A DNA stretch of 64,000 bases from an uncultured Flavobacteriales bacterium (lineage in GTDB: Bacteria; Bacteroidota; Bacteroidia; Palsa-965), in the NCBI GenBank assembly GCA_937974275.1, contig CALJIF010000049.1, positions 3,129-67,128 of the forward strand. Reading direction: 5' to 3'. Of this stretch, positions 19,000 to 27,734 are shown piece after piece. The position numbers were made by a program, and so were the translations under genes. Position 1 is the stretch's first letter. Every line of letters starts with the position of its first letter. The notes beneath the pieces were generated by a model. The model did not search any database, was not told the origin of the DNA, and was given only the letters and a program-made list of their open reading frames with translations.

Positions 19000-19023
19000 A
19001 AATCCCCGCATCAACGAGGATTT
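19000..19023 (-). terminator. Hairpin terminator downstream of OB-like lipoprotein gene
   Basis: Stem AAATCCCCG (19000-19008) / CGAGGATTT (19015-19023) with one mismatch. On the minus strand it is followed by a T run (complement of the A run 18995-19000), and it sits just past the stop of the leftward gene ending at 19045. Confidence 0.75.
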
Positions 19024-19044
19024 CTTAAATAAGTGTATGCTACT

Positions 19045-19920
19045 TTACAAATTCTGCACGTGCTCCACATAGATGGCATCGTTCTTAAACACGCCATACA
19101 CACGGACTTTTTTCTTGAAATTAATAGGTGTGCCGTCAGCCCCCATGATCTTCACATCAGCGTCGGTGTAATTGTCAGGCAATGGACCTAATTGTCCGGG
19201 CTTGCTGCCGTACTGAATATTCACGGTAAAATCATCGCCCAGTCCTGCTTTTTTCAGGTAAACGAAAGTGTATGCACCACTCATAGTCATCATCGGCATT
19301 TCGAAAACACCTTCAGCCATTACCAACTTGCCGATCAATGTTGTGTCTTTAAGATTGGTTGAAGTCAATTTTGTGGCATTTAGTGTACTGTAATCCACAG
19401 TAACCGATTCTAACTTTTCGATGCTTGTGCAATCCAGTGAATAGTAACCATACTTGTTACTGAAGCGACCGGTAATTTTAACACGATCTCCGGCAGTAAT
19501 GGCTTCTCCCTTGTTTCCCGTAATTTTCAAATCTTCTTCTTTGTATTTCTCCGGTAAAGAAACCATGGTATTATTTCCTGTTCCCACATCAACGGTTACG
19601 ATAAAACTTTCAGTTGCCTGAAATTGTGCCGGACGCTCATACAATCCGATCTGCGCAGTGCTGGACTGATACGATGTTCCGGGCAAGGCCACATAACCAA
19701 TTAATTCTACGTTGGTTTCGTGTAACGTGGAGTCGGATAACTTCGTCCAATCGATCGCTACAGGTGGAGCATTCTTCTTTTCTTCCTCAGCTTTGGAAAT
19801 GCTATCGAGTTCCTTATTTAAAGCCGACAAGCCTTCTGTTAATGTTGAATTTTCTCCACCACCACAAGAGGCTAATAAAAACGATGCAATCAGCGCGACT
19901 GCAATCAGGTTTGTTTTCAT
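19045..19920 (-). CDS. Lipoprotein with two OB-like (tRNA_anti-like) repeats
   Basis: The ATG at 19920 gives the lipoprotein signal MKTNLIAVALIASFLLASC with Cys19; the open frame extends ten codons upstream but without a signal-like sequence. Two similar halves are visible (about 50-170 and 175-291). Each runs from a T..TLIG(Y/K) strand through a segment such as LPEKYKEEDLKITGNKGEAI or LPDNYTDADVKIMGADGTPI to a basic-valine strand (AGDRVKITGRF / FKKKVRVYGVF) and a Tyr-rich last strand. This repeated pattern resembles OB-fold domains of the tRNA_anti-like class. Function unknown. Confidence 0.75.
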   Translation of the reverse strand: MKTNLIAVALIASFLLASCGGGENSTLTEGLSALNKELDSISKAEEEKKNAPPVAIDWTKLSDSTLHETNVELIGYVALPGTSYQSSTAQIGLYERPAQFQATESFIVTVDVGTGNNTMVSLPEKYKEEDLKITGNKGEAITAGDRVKITGRFSNKYGYYSLDCTSIEKLESVTVDYSTLNATKLTSTNLKDTTLIGKLVMAEGVFEMPMMTMSGAYTFVYLKKAGLGDDFTVNIQYGSKPGQLGPLPDNYTDADVKIMGADGTPINFKKKVRVYGVFKNDAIYVEHVQNL

Positions 19921-19981
19921 GATGTTATAGGTTTGTTTAACGCAGCGCAATTTAGCAAAACAGAGGAAACGTCATAAAACA

Positions 19982-20008
19982 AAATATCCCGGATTAACCG
20001 GGACATTT
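19982..20008 (-). terminator. Hairpin terminator after the 57-aa lipoprotein gene
   Basis: Stem TCCCGG (19987-19992) / CCGGGA (19998-20003), flanked by AAAAT upstream and ATTTT downstream that can extend pairing. Read on the minus strand it ends in a short T run. Confidence 0.7.
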
Positions 20009-20085
20009 TGTGGCAAACACATGAAACACATGTATATTTTGAAGAACGGCTATATAAACTCGCCCCTCAGGAGTACAATTTTCAA

Positions 20086-20259
20086 TTACGCTTTGAAACG
20101 TTCTGGAGTAACACGAACTACTTCAGCATGGCGCTTCTTGTGAGAACGTGAACTTTTATGAGAACCTTGATAAGCGTCGCAAGAACCTTGGTGTTTGCAA
20201 GAAGGTAACAGGGCTACCACGAATCCTACTACGGCTACTGTTGCGATTACTTTTTTCAT
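20086..20259 (-). CDS. Small basic lipoprotein, 57 aa
   Basis: Starts MKKVIATVAVVGFVVALLPS and continues with Cys21, a clear lipoprotein signal. The mature part is about 37 residues rich in Lys, Arg, His and Ser (QGSHKSSRSHKKRHAEVV). It stands alone on the minus strand, with its own hairpin terminator downstream. Small basic lipoproteins of this kind are common in Bacteroidota and have no known function. Confidence 0.65.
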   Translation of the reverse strand: MKKVIATVAVVGFVVALLPSCKHQGSCDAYQGSHKSSRSHKKRHAEVVRVTPERFKA

Positions 20260-20560
20260 GCTTCTCGTTTTAGACGTTTTAAATGCGTTTCTGAGTAATA
20301 GGGAAGGAATTCACAAAATTCCACACGCCGGGTAGCAAATATTTTCTGGTTATTCCTTAATTGTCTGATTTCCAACATCTTTAATTTGTGTGGGATTTTA
20401 TTCCGCGGGCATCCTGAGTCCCTTTTACACGTCTTATTGATGTAAAATATCCTAAACGATACCAATAACCCGACCCGAAAGTTGCAGAATTGGAAGTTGT
20501 ATCGTAATTTGGACTTGGCAAACACATTTTATTGTATCACTTGTATAAACCGCATTGATA
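20260..20560. other. Intergenic region between divergent small lipoprotein and ECF sigma genes
   Basis: About 300 bases. An open frame on the minus strand exists here but has no coding character. The stretch presumably holds the two divergent promoters; I see no exact TAnnTTTG box and no convincing structured RNA. Confidence 0.4.
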
Positions 20561-21142
20561 GTGCGTTTACGCTTTCTCTGGTCAAAAAAAGAAACAGATC
20601 TGAGCGATCAGGAATTGATCGAACAGTATCGTCGTACCTCTAACACATGGTATGCCGGTGAATTGTTTCGCAGATACACGCAGTTGATTTCTGCTGTAGC
20701 TTACAACTATTTGCAAAATAATGTAGACACCGAAGACGCCGTTATGGAAGTATTCGAAATTATTTTGCGGGATTTGCAGCAACATGAAGTCAACAACTTT
20801 AAAACGTGGGTATTTAGCGTTACTAAACACCACTGCCTGAAAAAACTCAAACAAGACAGCATGGAAGCAATCGACGTCGATCAGGCGTTGCGCAACATGG
20901 CTGCTGATGAAAGTTCCCGAACTGAAGCTATTCAACGTGAAAATCAGTTGCAAAAACTTCAAGATGCCGTTGAAAAACTCTCGCAGGAACAAAAACGCTG
21001 CATTGAGTTGTTCTATATGGAACAGAAGAGTTACAAAGAAGTTTCCGACCTTACCGGTTTCTCCGTAAATGAAGTAAAAAGCTACTTACAGAACGGGAAA
21101 CGGAACCTCAAGGGTTACTTGGTAACCGTAGAGAATGACTGA
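20561..21142 (+). CDS. ECF-type RNA polymerase sigma factor
   Basis: Sigma-70 family protein with only regions 2 and 4. Region 2 is about 25-95 (LFRRYTQLISAVAYNYLQNNVDTEDAVMEVFE), and region 4 is about 130-185 with the helix-turn-helix at KSYKEVSDLTGFSVNEVKSYLQNGKRNLK. The start is uncertain: GTG at 20561 gives MRLRFLWSKK, while TTG at 20555 is two codons longer. The stop overlaps the ATG of the next gene by 8 bases, so it is translated together with its putative anti-sigma partner. Confidence 0.88.
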   Translation: MRLRFLWSKKETDLSDQELIEQYRRTSNTWYAGELFRRYTQLISAVAYNYLQNNVDTEDAVMEVFEIILRDLQQHEVNNFKTWVFSVTKHHCLKKLKQDSMEAIDVDQALRNMAADESSRTEAIQRENQLQKLQDAVEKLSQEQKRCIELFYMEQKSYKEVSDLTGFSVNEVKSYLQNGKRNLKGYLVTVEND

Positions 21143-22196
21143 GAAAGAGCTCCGTGAAATTTTCCAACGAGGAGAATGCCTCTCTCTCGAAACTATGCGC
21201 CTTTATCATGAAGGTAAACTCAATTCCAAGAGTGCGCATGAGGTAGAGAAGCATGTCCTGGAGTGTACGCTGTGCGCAGCCGCGATGGATGGTAATGCTA
21301 CGAAAAAAGTCATCGACATTAATAAAGTTACCGCGAACATTCATCGTCGTTTAGGCGTCTATATGAATACGCCACCGGCTCCAACATTTATGCAGCGTTT
21401 TGGAGCGATGATACTTGTGGCAAGCGTGATCATAATTGGAGGGACTGCAGGCATCTGGTACGCAACCTCCTCCAAACCATCAAAAGATTCGGCACAGCAA
21501 ACACCTACACCCATTACGCCGAAATCAATGCATACATCTCAGCATTCCGGAGCATCGGGATATAATAACGCGAACGGTGCTGCATCTGCAACTCCTTCAT
21601 CTGAACAGGAAATTTCAGAAACCGAAATGGCGGAAACGAAACCATCGTCCGGCCCCAACAACGATACTTCATCACGCACTAACGCATCAGCTCCGCCAAT
21701 AGCAAGCGCGGTTACGAATACAGCTCCAACACCCTTAAACAATAAACCTCCGGACGAAACGCCGACCACGCGCACGGCAGGTAACCAGCCTATTCGAATT
21801 AAATCGGTAGTGATTTATCCTCCGGTAACGCATGTTGAAGGCGGAAAACGAACAGGAGGCGGCGACGGACAATTGGGTGGAAGTAATTCCGGAAGCAAAG
21901 GATTAGAATTGGATGAAATGCCTACTTATCCGGGCGGAAATGAGGCGTTGAAGAAATTTATTCTTGCCAACTATAAAGCACCTGTTTTGCCTAGCGGCCA
22001 ATTGAAGCGCTATTCCACAGGTTTTATGATTCAGATTAATGCCAAAACAGGAGCCATTAAATCCATAGAACAAACGTATCCGTTATCGCCTGAAATAGAT
22101 GCCGAATTGATGCGGGTGATGCAGTTGTTACCATCCTGGAATCCCGGTAAAAAACGCGCTACTGTGGATGTAATGATTGGTGTGACGTTGGAATAA
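21135..22196 (+). CDS. Membrane anti-sigma-like protein with TonB C-terminal domain
   Basis: The cytoplasmic N-terminus (1-60) has a zf-HC2-like pattern, H..EKHVLECTLCAAAM. A single transmembrane helix is at about 93-113 (AMILVASVIIIGGTAGIWYA). A low-complexity Ser/Thr/Pro/Asn-rich periplasmic linker follows (about 115-240), then a TonB-like C-terminal domain (about 255-353, GLELDEMPTYPGGNEALKKF to VMIGVTLE). Overlap with the ECF sigma gene supports an anti-sigma role. The zinc-binding set is incomplete (HxxxCxxC present, upstream His less clear). Joining sigma control to a TonB domain suggests sensing of the envelope or a TonB-dependent receptor; that is inference. Confidence 0.75.
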   Translation: MTEKELREIFQRGECLSLETMRLYHEGKLNSKSAHEVEKHVLECTLCAAAMDGNATKKVIDINKVTANIHRRLGVYMNTPPAPTFMQRFGAMILVASVIIIGGTAGIWYATSSKPSKDSAQQTPTPITPKSMHTSQHSGASGYNNANGAASATPSSEQEISETEMAETKPSSGPNNDTSSRTNASAPPIASAVTNTAPTPLNNKPPDETPTTRTAGNQPIRIKSVVIYPPVTHVEGGKRTGGGDGQLGGSNSGSKGLELDEMPTYPGGNEALKKFILANYKAPVLPSGQLKRYSTGFMIQINAKTGAIKSIEQTYPLSPEIDAELMRVMQLLPSWNPGKKRATVDVMIGVTLE

Positions 22197-22259
22197 ACTC
22201 GTTGCGGCAGCGCACTATTTCACAAGAGAACTAACGAACCGACGTACCAATGAATGCAA

Positions 22260-22280
22260 AAGGCTACACACTACAGCCTT
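22260..22280 (-). terminator. Weak hairpin terminator after panC
   Basis: Stem AAGGCT (22260-22265) / AGCCTT (22275-22280), followed on the minus strand by TTTGC. Short stem and short T run. Confidence 0.45.
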
Positions 22281-22284
22281 GCCG

Positions 22285-23124
22285 TTAGTCCAACAAAATA
22301 TTGTCGATCAACCGCACTTTGCCTAAAAACACCGCAATGCACGCCACCGCCCGACGTTGCGTTGCCGGTTGCAAAGTTTCACGATCAGCGATTTCGAAAT
22401 AATCCAACTTGAATTCCGGTTGGGCTGCAAAAGCCTCCTCCACCAAACGTTTGACTTCATCAGCATTATCGCCTGCCCAAAGCTGCTTCGCCTTTTGTAA
22501 AGTCTTATAAATATATGGAGCCGTAATGCGTTCTTCAGGTGTTAAGCGCACATTTCGCGAAGACATCGCTAATCCGTCAGATTCACGTACAATGGGACAA
22601 CCAACAATTTCAACGGGTAACGACAACTCATGCGTCATCCTTCGAACAACTGCCAATTGCTGAAAATCCTTTTCACCGAAATAAGCGCGACATTCGCCAA
22701 CTACGCTAAATAGCCGACTTACAATATTCACAACGCCGTTAAAGTGCCCCGGACGAAAACGCCCTTCCATAACTTCGTCCAATCCGTTCAATTGAATAGT
22801 CGGCGAATTACCATTTGTGGCATCAGGATACATTTCAGCCACTTCGGGAAGAAATAAAATATCACAATGCGCTCCAACTAACATCGTTGCATCAGCTTCC
22901 GGAGTGCGGGGATAGTTCTTTAAATCGGAAGGATCATTAAACTGTGTCGGGTTTACAAAAATGCTCACTACTACGATATCATTTTCCACCCGTGCACGTT
23001 CAACCAGCGCAATATGACCCGCATGCAGCGCGCCCATGGTGGGTACAAAGCCGATACGTTTACCCAAATTTCGGGCCGCATCCAGCGTTTCTCGCAATAT
23101 CGTTTTGGTAGTTATCGTTTTCAC
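22285..23124 (-). CDS. panC: Pantothenate synthetase
   Basis: ATP-dependent condensation of pantoate with beta-alanine, the last step of pantothenate (vitamin B5) synthesis on the way to CoA. The family signature VPTMGALHAGHIALVERAR (about 26-44) contains the HIGH-like ATP-binding motif. FVNPTQFNDPSDLKNYPRT (about 57-75), FGEKDFQQL, and MSSRNVRLTPEER are also diagnostic. 279 residues is full length. It is divergent from the glycogen synthase-like gene, an arrangement I recall as common in Bacteroidota. Confidence 0.97.
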   Translation of the reverse strand: MKTITTKTILRETLDAARNLGKRIGFVPTMGALHAGHIALVERARVENDIVVVSIFVNPTQFNDPSDLKNYPRTPEADATMLVGAHCDILFLPEVAEMYPDATNGNSPTIQLNGLDEVMEGRFRPGHFNGVVNIVSRLFSVVGECRAYFGEKDFQQLAVVRRMTHELSLPVEIVGCPIVRESDGLAMSSRNVRLTPEERITAPYIYKTLQKAKQLWAGDNADEVKRLVEEAFAAQPEFKLDYFEIADRETLQPATQRRAVACIAVFLGKVRLIDNILLD

Positions 23125-23174
23125 TTCAAATGCCCGATTGACAAGACTTTAAGCCGACGAAGCTACTGTTTTTG

Positions 23175-23205
23175 TTGAATTCGCGGATTTTTTTTATTAT
23201 TTTTG
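23175..23205 (+). promoter_or_regulatory. Bacteroidota-type promoter for the glycogen synthase-like gene
   Basis: TTG at 23175-23177 and TATTTTTG at 23198-23205 (matching the TAnnTTTG -7 consensus) are separated by 20 bases. The ATG lies 30 bases further on. Confidence 0.5.
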
Positions 23206-23235
23206 TACTCTTTTTGAAAACTAGTTCCCGATTAC

Positions 23236-24063
23236 ATGAAAAAAGCAAGAGTTCTTTACGTTTCCCAGGAAATAACTCCCTACCTGGATGAAACACCGAT
23301 GGGACACATTGCTCGCTATTTGCCACAAGGCATTCAGGAGCGAGGAAAAGAAATCCGAACCTTTATGCCTCGTTACGGCTGCATCAATGAGCGCCGCAAT
23401 CAGTTGCACGAGGTAATTCGCCTTTCCGGCATGAATTTGATCATTAACGATACCGATCATCCGCTGATTATCAAAGTTGCTTCCATTCAGGCAGCTCGCA
23501 TGCAGGTGTATTTTATTGATAATGAAGAGTTTTTCCAGCGCAAGTTTATACTTACCGATAAAAAGGGTGAATATTTCGCGGATAACGACGAACGCATGAT
23601 TTTCTTTGCGCGTGGTGTTATTGAAACGGTGAAAAAATTAGGCTGGGCGCCGGATATCGTGCATTGCCACGGCTGGTTTACGGCTCTTATGCCACTTTAT
23701 TTGAAAAAAGCGTTCCGCGACAACCCACTTTTTGCAGATACGCGCGTCATCTATTCGGTATACGATGATCAATTCAAAAATCCATTGCACAAAGACTTCC
23801 ACAAGAAGGTAATTATTGATGGTGTGGACAAGAAAGATGCTGATGTGGTAGCTAAAGCGCCGACATTTGCGAACCTTTCGAAATTAGCAATTGATCATTC
23901 GGATGCCGTAATTAAAGGAGCGGCGGAAATTGATAGTGATGTAGAAAAATACATCAAGAAATCAGGAAAACCTTCGCTCGAATATCACTCTAAAGAGGAT
24001 TATATTGATGCGTATTCCGAATTTTACGATGCAGTATTGGCAGAAGTGCCGTCGTTGGTTTAA
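23236..24063 (+). CDS. Glycogen/starch synthase-like protein, GT5 N-terminal domain only
   Basis: 275 residues equivalent to the N-terminal Rossmann domain of GT5 ADP-glucose glycogen synthases (normally 470-500 residues). The start resembles the family (ARVLYVSQEITPYLDETPMG), and PDIVHCHGWFTALMPLYLKK is the conserved HxHxW region. The ADP-glucose-binding KTGGL-type loop is not intact (PYLDETPMGH), and the C-terminal GT-B domain is missing. The gene ends cleanly and its reading frame is undamaged, so this is probably a genuine short form rather than a pseudogene. Catalytic activity is doubtful. Confidence 0.75.
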   Translation: MKKARVLYVSQEITPYLDETPMGHIARYLPQGIQERGKEIRTFMPRYGCINERRNQLHEVIRLSGMNLIINDTDHPLIIKVASIQAARMQVYFIDNEEFFQRKFILTDKKGEYFADNDERMIFFARGVIETVKKLGWAPDIVHCHGWFTALMPLYLKKAFRDNPLFADTRVIYSVYDDQFKNPLHKDFHKKVIIDGVDKKDADVVAKAPTFANLSKLAIDHSDAVIKGAAEIDSDVEKYIKKSGKPSLEYHSKEDYIDAYSEFYDAVLAEVPSLV

Positions 24064-24070
24064 GCTGTTT

Positions 24071-25411
24071 ATGAGCATATTGAATTTCCTTATGTGGAAT
24101 AAAATTTCGCCCCGACTCTTCGGGGCAAAATTTTTTGCAGTTGTGGTTTTTGCTTTGGCAATTGCCGGCTGTAAAAAAGAAAGTGAGCTTGGTGAGGACT
24201 TAATGCCTCCTAATGAAGCGCTTGATGTGCGGACAACAGACACGCTGACATTAAAAGCGTACTCAGTTGCGGAAGATTCACTGCGCACCGACGAAACTCC
24301 TATTGCAGTATTGGGACATTATACTGACCCTGTTTTCGGTTATACGTCTGCATCAATGTTTACGCAATTCCATATCGCGAATGCTGCACTGAATATCAAC
24401 TTCGGAGCAGGTGCTGTGTTGGATTCAACCGTGTTAACGTTAGGATATAATTTCGATTTCTACGGTGATACTAACGTGACGCAAACGTTGAGTGTGTATC
24501 AAATGACCGAATCGATTTATAAAGACAGCGTATACTATAGTCATCAAGCGAAAAGCTACTATCCTTCACCTGTGGGTAGCGTTACGTTTGCTCCACGCCC
24601 GAGAACTAAAGTTGTTTTAGGTCAGGATACCGTGCCTGCTCACTTGCGCATTAAACTTGATCCAACATTCGGACAAATTATTTTTAGTCAAAGCGGAGGA
24701 ACAAATTTAAGTTCGAATGCGAACTGGATCAATTTCATGAAAGGCTTGTATATCGCGCCAAGCGGAAGCCCGGGAGGAGGATTAATTTATATTAATCCAA
24801 AAGACACGTTAACGCGATTGACTTTGTTTTACCACACTCCTACTGATACCACCAAGTTCAGTTTTGTAGTTAATAATACTACACCGTATTACTCGTACTA
24901 CCAACACAACTTCCAAAACGCGTCTCCCGACTTGATCAGTCAGATGAACAACAATACCACATCAGATCATGTGTACGTGCAGTCGTTAGCCGGTGTGAAA
25001 ACGAAAATTGAATTCCCGTTTTTGGACAATTGGAAAAATCTGGGATATAAGGTTGCCATTAACAAAGCGGAATTAATCATTAAAGCCGATCCTTCCTTCT
25101 CGACGGATAATTTACCATTGAATAAACAGCTGTACGTTACTTCAGTAGATTCCGCGGGCAAACAATCGCTTACACTCGATTTCTTTGAATCATCGGCGTA
25201 TTATGGTGGAACTCTCAACACCACAGCGAACGAGTATAAGATTAATTTGGCGCGACATTTTCAGTCTGTGTTGAATGGCGACACGGATAACTACGGCATT
25301 TTCTTAAAAGAAATTTTTCCATCGGAAAGCGGAAGACGAGGTGTGTTGGGCAGTCCAACATCGCCTACTTACAAAATGTATATCCGATTAGTTTACACGG
25401 TTATTAATTAA
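24071..25411 (+). CDS. DUF4270 family lipoprotein
   Basis: Exported lipoprotein. After the basic MWNKISPRLFGAKFF segment comes a hydrophobic core ending AIAGC. The following KKESELGEDLMPPNE and TLTLKAYSVAEDSLRTDE..AVLGHYTDPVFGYTSAS match the DUF4270 family of Bacteroidota surface proteins. The rest is beta-rich. The start could be ATG 24071 or ATG 24092; the frame is also open to 24005, inside the preceding gene. A strong hairpin lies within the signal-peptide codons. Function is unknown; its position between a glycogen synthase-like gene and glmS hints at envelope polysaccharide work, by inference only. Confidence 0.8.
   Translation: MSILNFLMWNKISPRLFGAKFFAVVVFALAIAGCKKESELGEDLMPPNEALDVRTTDTLTLKAYSVAEDSLRTDETPIAVLGHYTDPVFGYTSASMFTQFHIANAALNINFGAGAVLDSTVLTLGYNFDFYGDTNVTQTLSVYQMTESIYKDSVYYSHQAKSYYPSPVGSVTFAPRPRTKVVLGQDTVPAHLRIKLDPTFGQIIFSQSGGTNLSSNANWINFMKGLYIAPSGSPGGGLIYINPKDTLTRLTLFYHTPTDTTKFSFVVNNTTPYYSYYQHNFQNASPDLISQMNNNTTSDHVYVQSLAGVKTKIEFPFLDNWKNLGYKVAINKAELIIKADPSFSTDNLPLNKQLYVTSVDSAGKQSLTLDFFESSAYYGGTLNTTANEYKINLARHFQSVLNGDTDNYGIFLKEIFPSESGRRGVLGSPTSPTYKMYIRLVYTVIN
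24101..24136 (+). terminator. Terminator-like hairpin inside the DUF4270 signal-peptide codons
   Basis: Stem GCCCCG (24109-24114) / CGGGGC (24121-24126) with loop ACTCTT, extended by AAAATTT (24101-24107) / AAATTTT (24128-24134) and ending in a T run. It lies 38 bases after the glycogen synthase-like stop, so it could end that transcript while sitting within the next reading frame. Confidence 0.6.
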
Positions 25412-25424
25412 AACATTCTATACC

Positions 25425-27263
25425 ATGTGTGGAATTGTTGCTTATATCGGTCAGCGTGAAGCTTGGCCCATCCTTATCAAAGGACTTCATCGTTTGGAAT
25501 ACCGCGGCTACGACAGCGCCGGTGTTGCCTTAATTAATAAAGATCTTGCCGTTTACAAGTGCAAAGGAAAAGTTGATGATCTGGTGAATCATGCTTCAGG
25601 CAAAGACATTTCCGGCACCATCGGTATTGGACATACACGTTGGGCAACACACGGACCACCAAGTGATGTGAACGCGCATCCGCATTATTCCGGTAACAAA
25701 AAGATGGTGCTCATTCACAACGGCATCATTGAAAACTATGCTTCATTAAAAGCAGAGTTGATCAATCGCGGACATGTTTTCGAAAGCGAAACCGATACAG
25801 AAGTGTTGGTGCATCTGATCGAAGACATTCAGACACGAGAAAATCTCGAATTATTTGAAGCAGTTCGTGTAGCCTTGAATGGTGTTGTGGGTGCTTATGC
25901 CATCGTAGTTATTGCGAAAGACAATCCGGATCAACTAATTGCTGCGCGTAAAAGTTCTCCGTTAGTTATCGGTATCGGGCAGGATGAATTTTTCATTGCC
26001 TCTGACGCAACACCAATCGTGGAATACACGAAGAATGTAGTGTATCTGGATGATGAACAAATTGCGATTCTTCCTCGCAAAGGTGAATTGGTGATTAAGA
26101 CCATCAAGAACAAACGCATTACCCCATACATTCAGGAATTGCAGTTGCAACTCGAGTCGATTGAAAAAGGCGGATACGATCATTTCATGTTAAAGGAAAT
26201 TTTCGAGCAGCCGCGATCCATCAAAGACAGTATGCGCGGGCGTATTAATGCACGCGAAGGCGTTTTGGCATTAGGCGGTATTCGTGATTACATTCAGAAG
26301 TTTGCCAACACGCGTCGCATCATTATTATCGGTTGCGGAACATCATGGCACGCCGGTTTAGTAGCAGAATATTTATTTGAAGATTTAGCTCGCATTCCTG
26401 TTGAAGTAGAATACGCTTCCGAGTTTAGATACCGTAATCCGGTGATTGATGAAAATGATGTGGTGATTGCCATTTCACAATCCGGAGAAACAGCAGATAC
26501 TCTTGCAGCCATTGAATTGGCGAAATCCAAAGGCGCGACAATTTTTGGTGTATGTAATGTGGTGGGTTCATCCATTGCACGTGCTACACACGCAGGCTCT
26601 TACACACACGCAGGTCCTGAGATTGGAGTTGCTTCAACCAAAGCATTTACGGCACAGGTAACTGTTTTAACGTTAATGGCATTGATGATCGGTCATAAGC
26701 GCGGAACCATCAACGAAAGTACTTATCATACCATGTTGAGCGAGCTGGAATCCATTCCGGATAAGGTGGAGAAATTGTTGCACCTGAATGATCAGATCAA
26801 ATATCTCGCGTCTTTATTTAAAGATGCTCGCAATTTCTTGTATCTCGGACGCAGTTATTCGTTCCCCGTTGCATTGGAAGGCGCGTTGAAGCTGAAAGAG
26901 ATTTCATACATCCACGCGGAAGGTTATCCTGCTGCTGAAATGAAGCACGGACCTATTGCTTTAATTGATGAAGAGATGCCTGTTGTAGTTATCGCTACAA
27001 AAGGCGCATCCTACGAAAAAGTAGTGAGTAATATTCAAGAAGTAAAAGCACGCAAAGGGAAAATTATTGCGGTTGTTACGGAAGGTGATGAAGATGTGAA
27101 AGGCATGGCTGACTACGCTATTGAAATTCCTGCTACTGCGGATCAGTTCATTCCGTTGTTAGCTGTTGTGCCGTTGCAATTGCTGGCTTATCATATTGCC
27201 GTATTGCGCGGTTGTAACGTCGATCAGCCAAGAAATCTGGCAAAGTCAGTAACGGTAGAATAA
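25425..27263 (+). CDS. glmS: Glutamine-fructose-6-phosphate aminotransferase (isomerizing)
   Basis: Makes glucosamine-6-phosphate from fructose-6-phosphate and glutamine, the first step of UDP-GlcNAc and cell-wall precursor synthesis. Cys2 (MCGIVAYIG) is the glutaminase nucleophile. The GATase domain spans about 1-220, with GIGHTRWATHG. Two SIS domains follow (about 290-430 and 460-600), with AISQSGETADT and SYIHAEGYPAAEMKHGPIALI, ending in the typical NVDQPRNLAKSVTVE. 612 residues is full length. No glmS ribozyme is evident in the 13 bases before the start. Confidence 0.98.
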   Translation: MCGIVAYIGQREAWPILIKGLHRLEYRGYDSAGVALINKDLAVYKCKGKVDDLVNHASGKDISGTIGIGHTRWATHGPPSDVNAHPHYSGNKKMVLIHNGIIENYASLKAELINRGHVFESETDTEVLVHLIEDIQTRENLELFEAVRVALNGVVGAYAIVVIAKDNPDQLIAARKSSPLVIGIGQDEFFIASDATPIVEYTKNVVYLDDEQIAILPRKGELVIKTIKNKRITPYIQELQLQLESIEKGGYDHFMLKEIFEQPRSIKDSMRGRINAREGVLALGGIRDYIQKFANTRRIIIIGCGTSWHAGLVAEYLFEDLARIPVEVEYASEFRYRNPVIDENDVVIAISQSGETADTLAAIELAKSKGATIFGVCNVVGSSIARATHAGSYTHAGPEIGVASTKAFTAQVTVLTLMALMIGHKRGTINESTYHTMLSELESIPDKVEKLLHLNDQIKYLASLFKDARNFLYLGRSYSFPVALEGALKLKEISYIHAEGYPAAEMKHGPIALIDEEMPVVVIATKGASYEKVVSNIQEVKARKGKIIAVVTEGDEDVKGMADYAIEIPATADQFIPLLAVVPLQLLAYHIAVLRGCNVDQPRNLAKSVTVE

Positions 27264-27267
27264 GACT

Positions 27268-27672
27268 TTATTTTTTAGGCCACATAAACACTCCGCGGTT
27301 CTCTTTGAATGCGCGGAGTTGTTGTTCATCGGCAGCAATGATGTAGATGAAATCGATGAGCGGAATTATCCCGCAACCTCCACCTGCACTTACCACATAC
27401 ACAATAGGTACATAAGGTTCGCAGCCTAAATAAACGCGATGCATACCGAGCATACCGAAAGGAACGGGAAATGCGAGAACAGCTGCAATCAACTTTTGAT
27501 TTTCACCACGTGAAGTATCCTTGGCAACAGCGGCATGAACTTCACCGGTATCCGTAACCGCGATTACGATTTGCTTCACACTTCTTGTATTTTCAGGCAA
27601 CACAACAGCATCCGCGTGGCAATTTATAAGGCCAAACGTTAGCAATAACGTAAACACAATTGCTGTTCGCAT
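27268..27672 (-). CDS. TM2-domain membrane protein with signal peptide
   Basis: The ATG at 27672 gives a signal peptide (MRTAIVFTLLLTFGLINCHA); the frame continues up to 27720 but without support. The C-terminal half contains two hydrophobic helices joined by a short loop with GMHRVYLG and GCGIIPLIDFIYII, the TM2-domain pattern. It is convergent with glmS, 4 bases apart, and follows the terminator of the porin-like gene. Function unknown. Confidence 0.7.
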   Translation of the reverse strand: MRTAIVFTLLLTFGLINCHADAVVLPENTRSVKQIVIAVTDTGEVHAAVAKDTSRGENQKLIAAVLAFPVPFGMLGMHRVYLGCEPYVPIVYVVSAGGGCGIIPLIDFIYIIAADEQQLRAFKENRGVFMWPKK

Positions 27673-27684
27673 ATCATCAAAAAT

Positions 27685-27715
27685 AAAGGGCTGCATTGTT
27701 CGAATGCAACCCTTT
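27685..27715 (-). terminator. Strong hairpin terminator after the outer-membrane barrel gene
   Basis: Stem AAAGGG-c-TGCATT (27685-27697) / AATGCA-a-CCCTTT (27703-27715) with one internal mismatch. Read rightward it carries no T run, and leftward it is followed by ATTTTT. It sits between the 27735-28334 gene and the TM2 gene on the minus strand. Confidence 0.75.
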
Positions 27716-27734
27716 AACAAAAAGTTATAAATGC

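Noticed and set aside
20256..20525. 89-codon open frame on the minus strand overlapping the start of the 57-aa lipoprotein
   Set aside because: Rich in Arg/Lys/Phe with no domain, signal or conserved pattern; likely chance in an intergenic region.
25411..25424. glmS ribozyme upstream of glmS
   Set aside because: Only 13 bases separate the genes and no ribozyme core is present; glmS ribozymes are mainly from Firmicutes.
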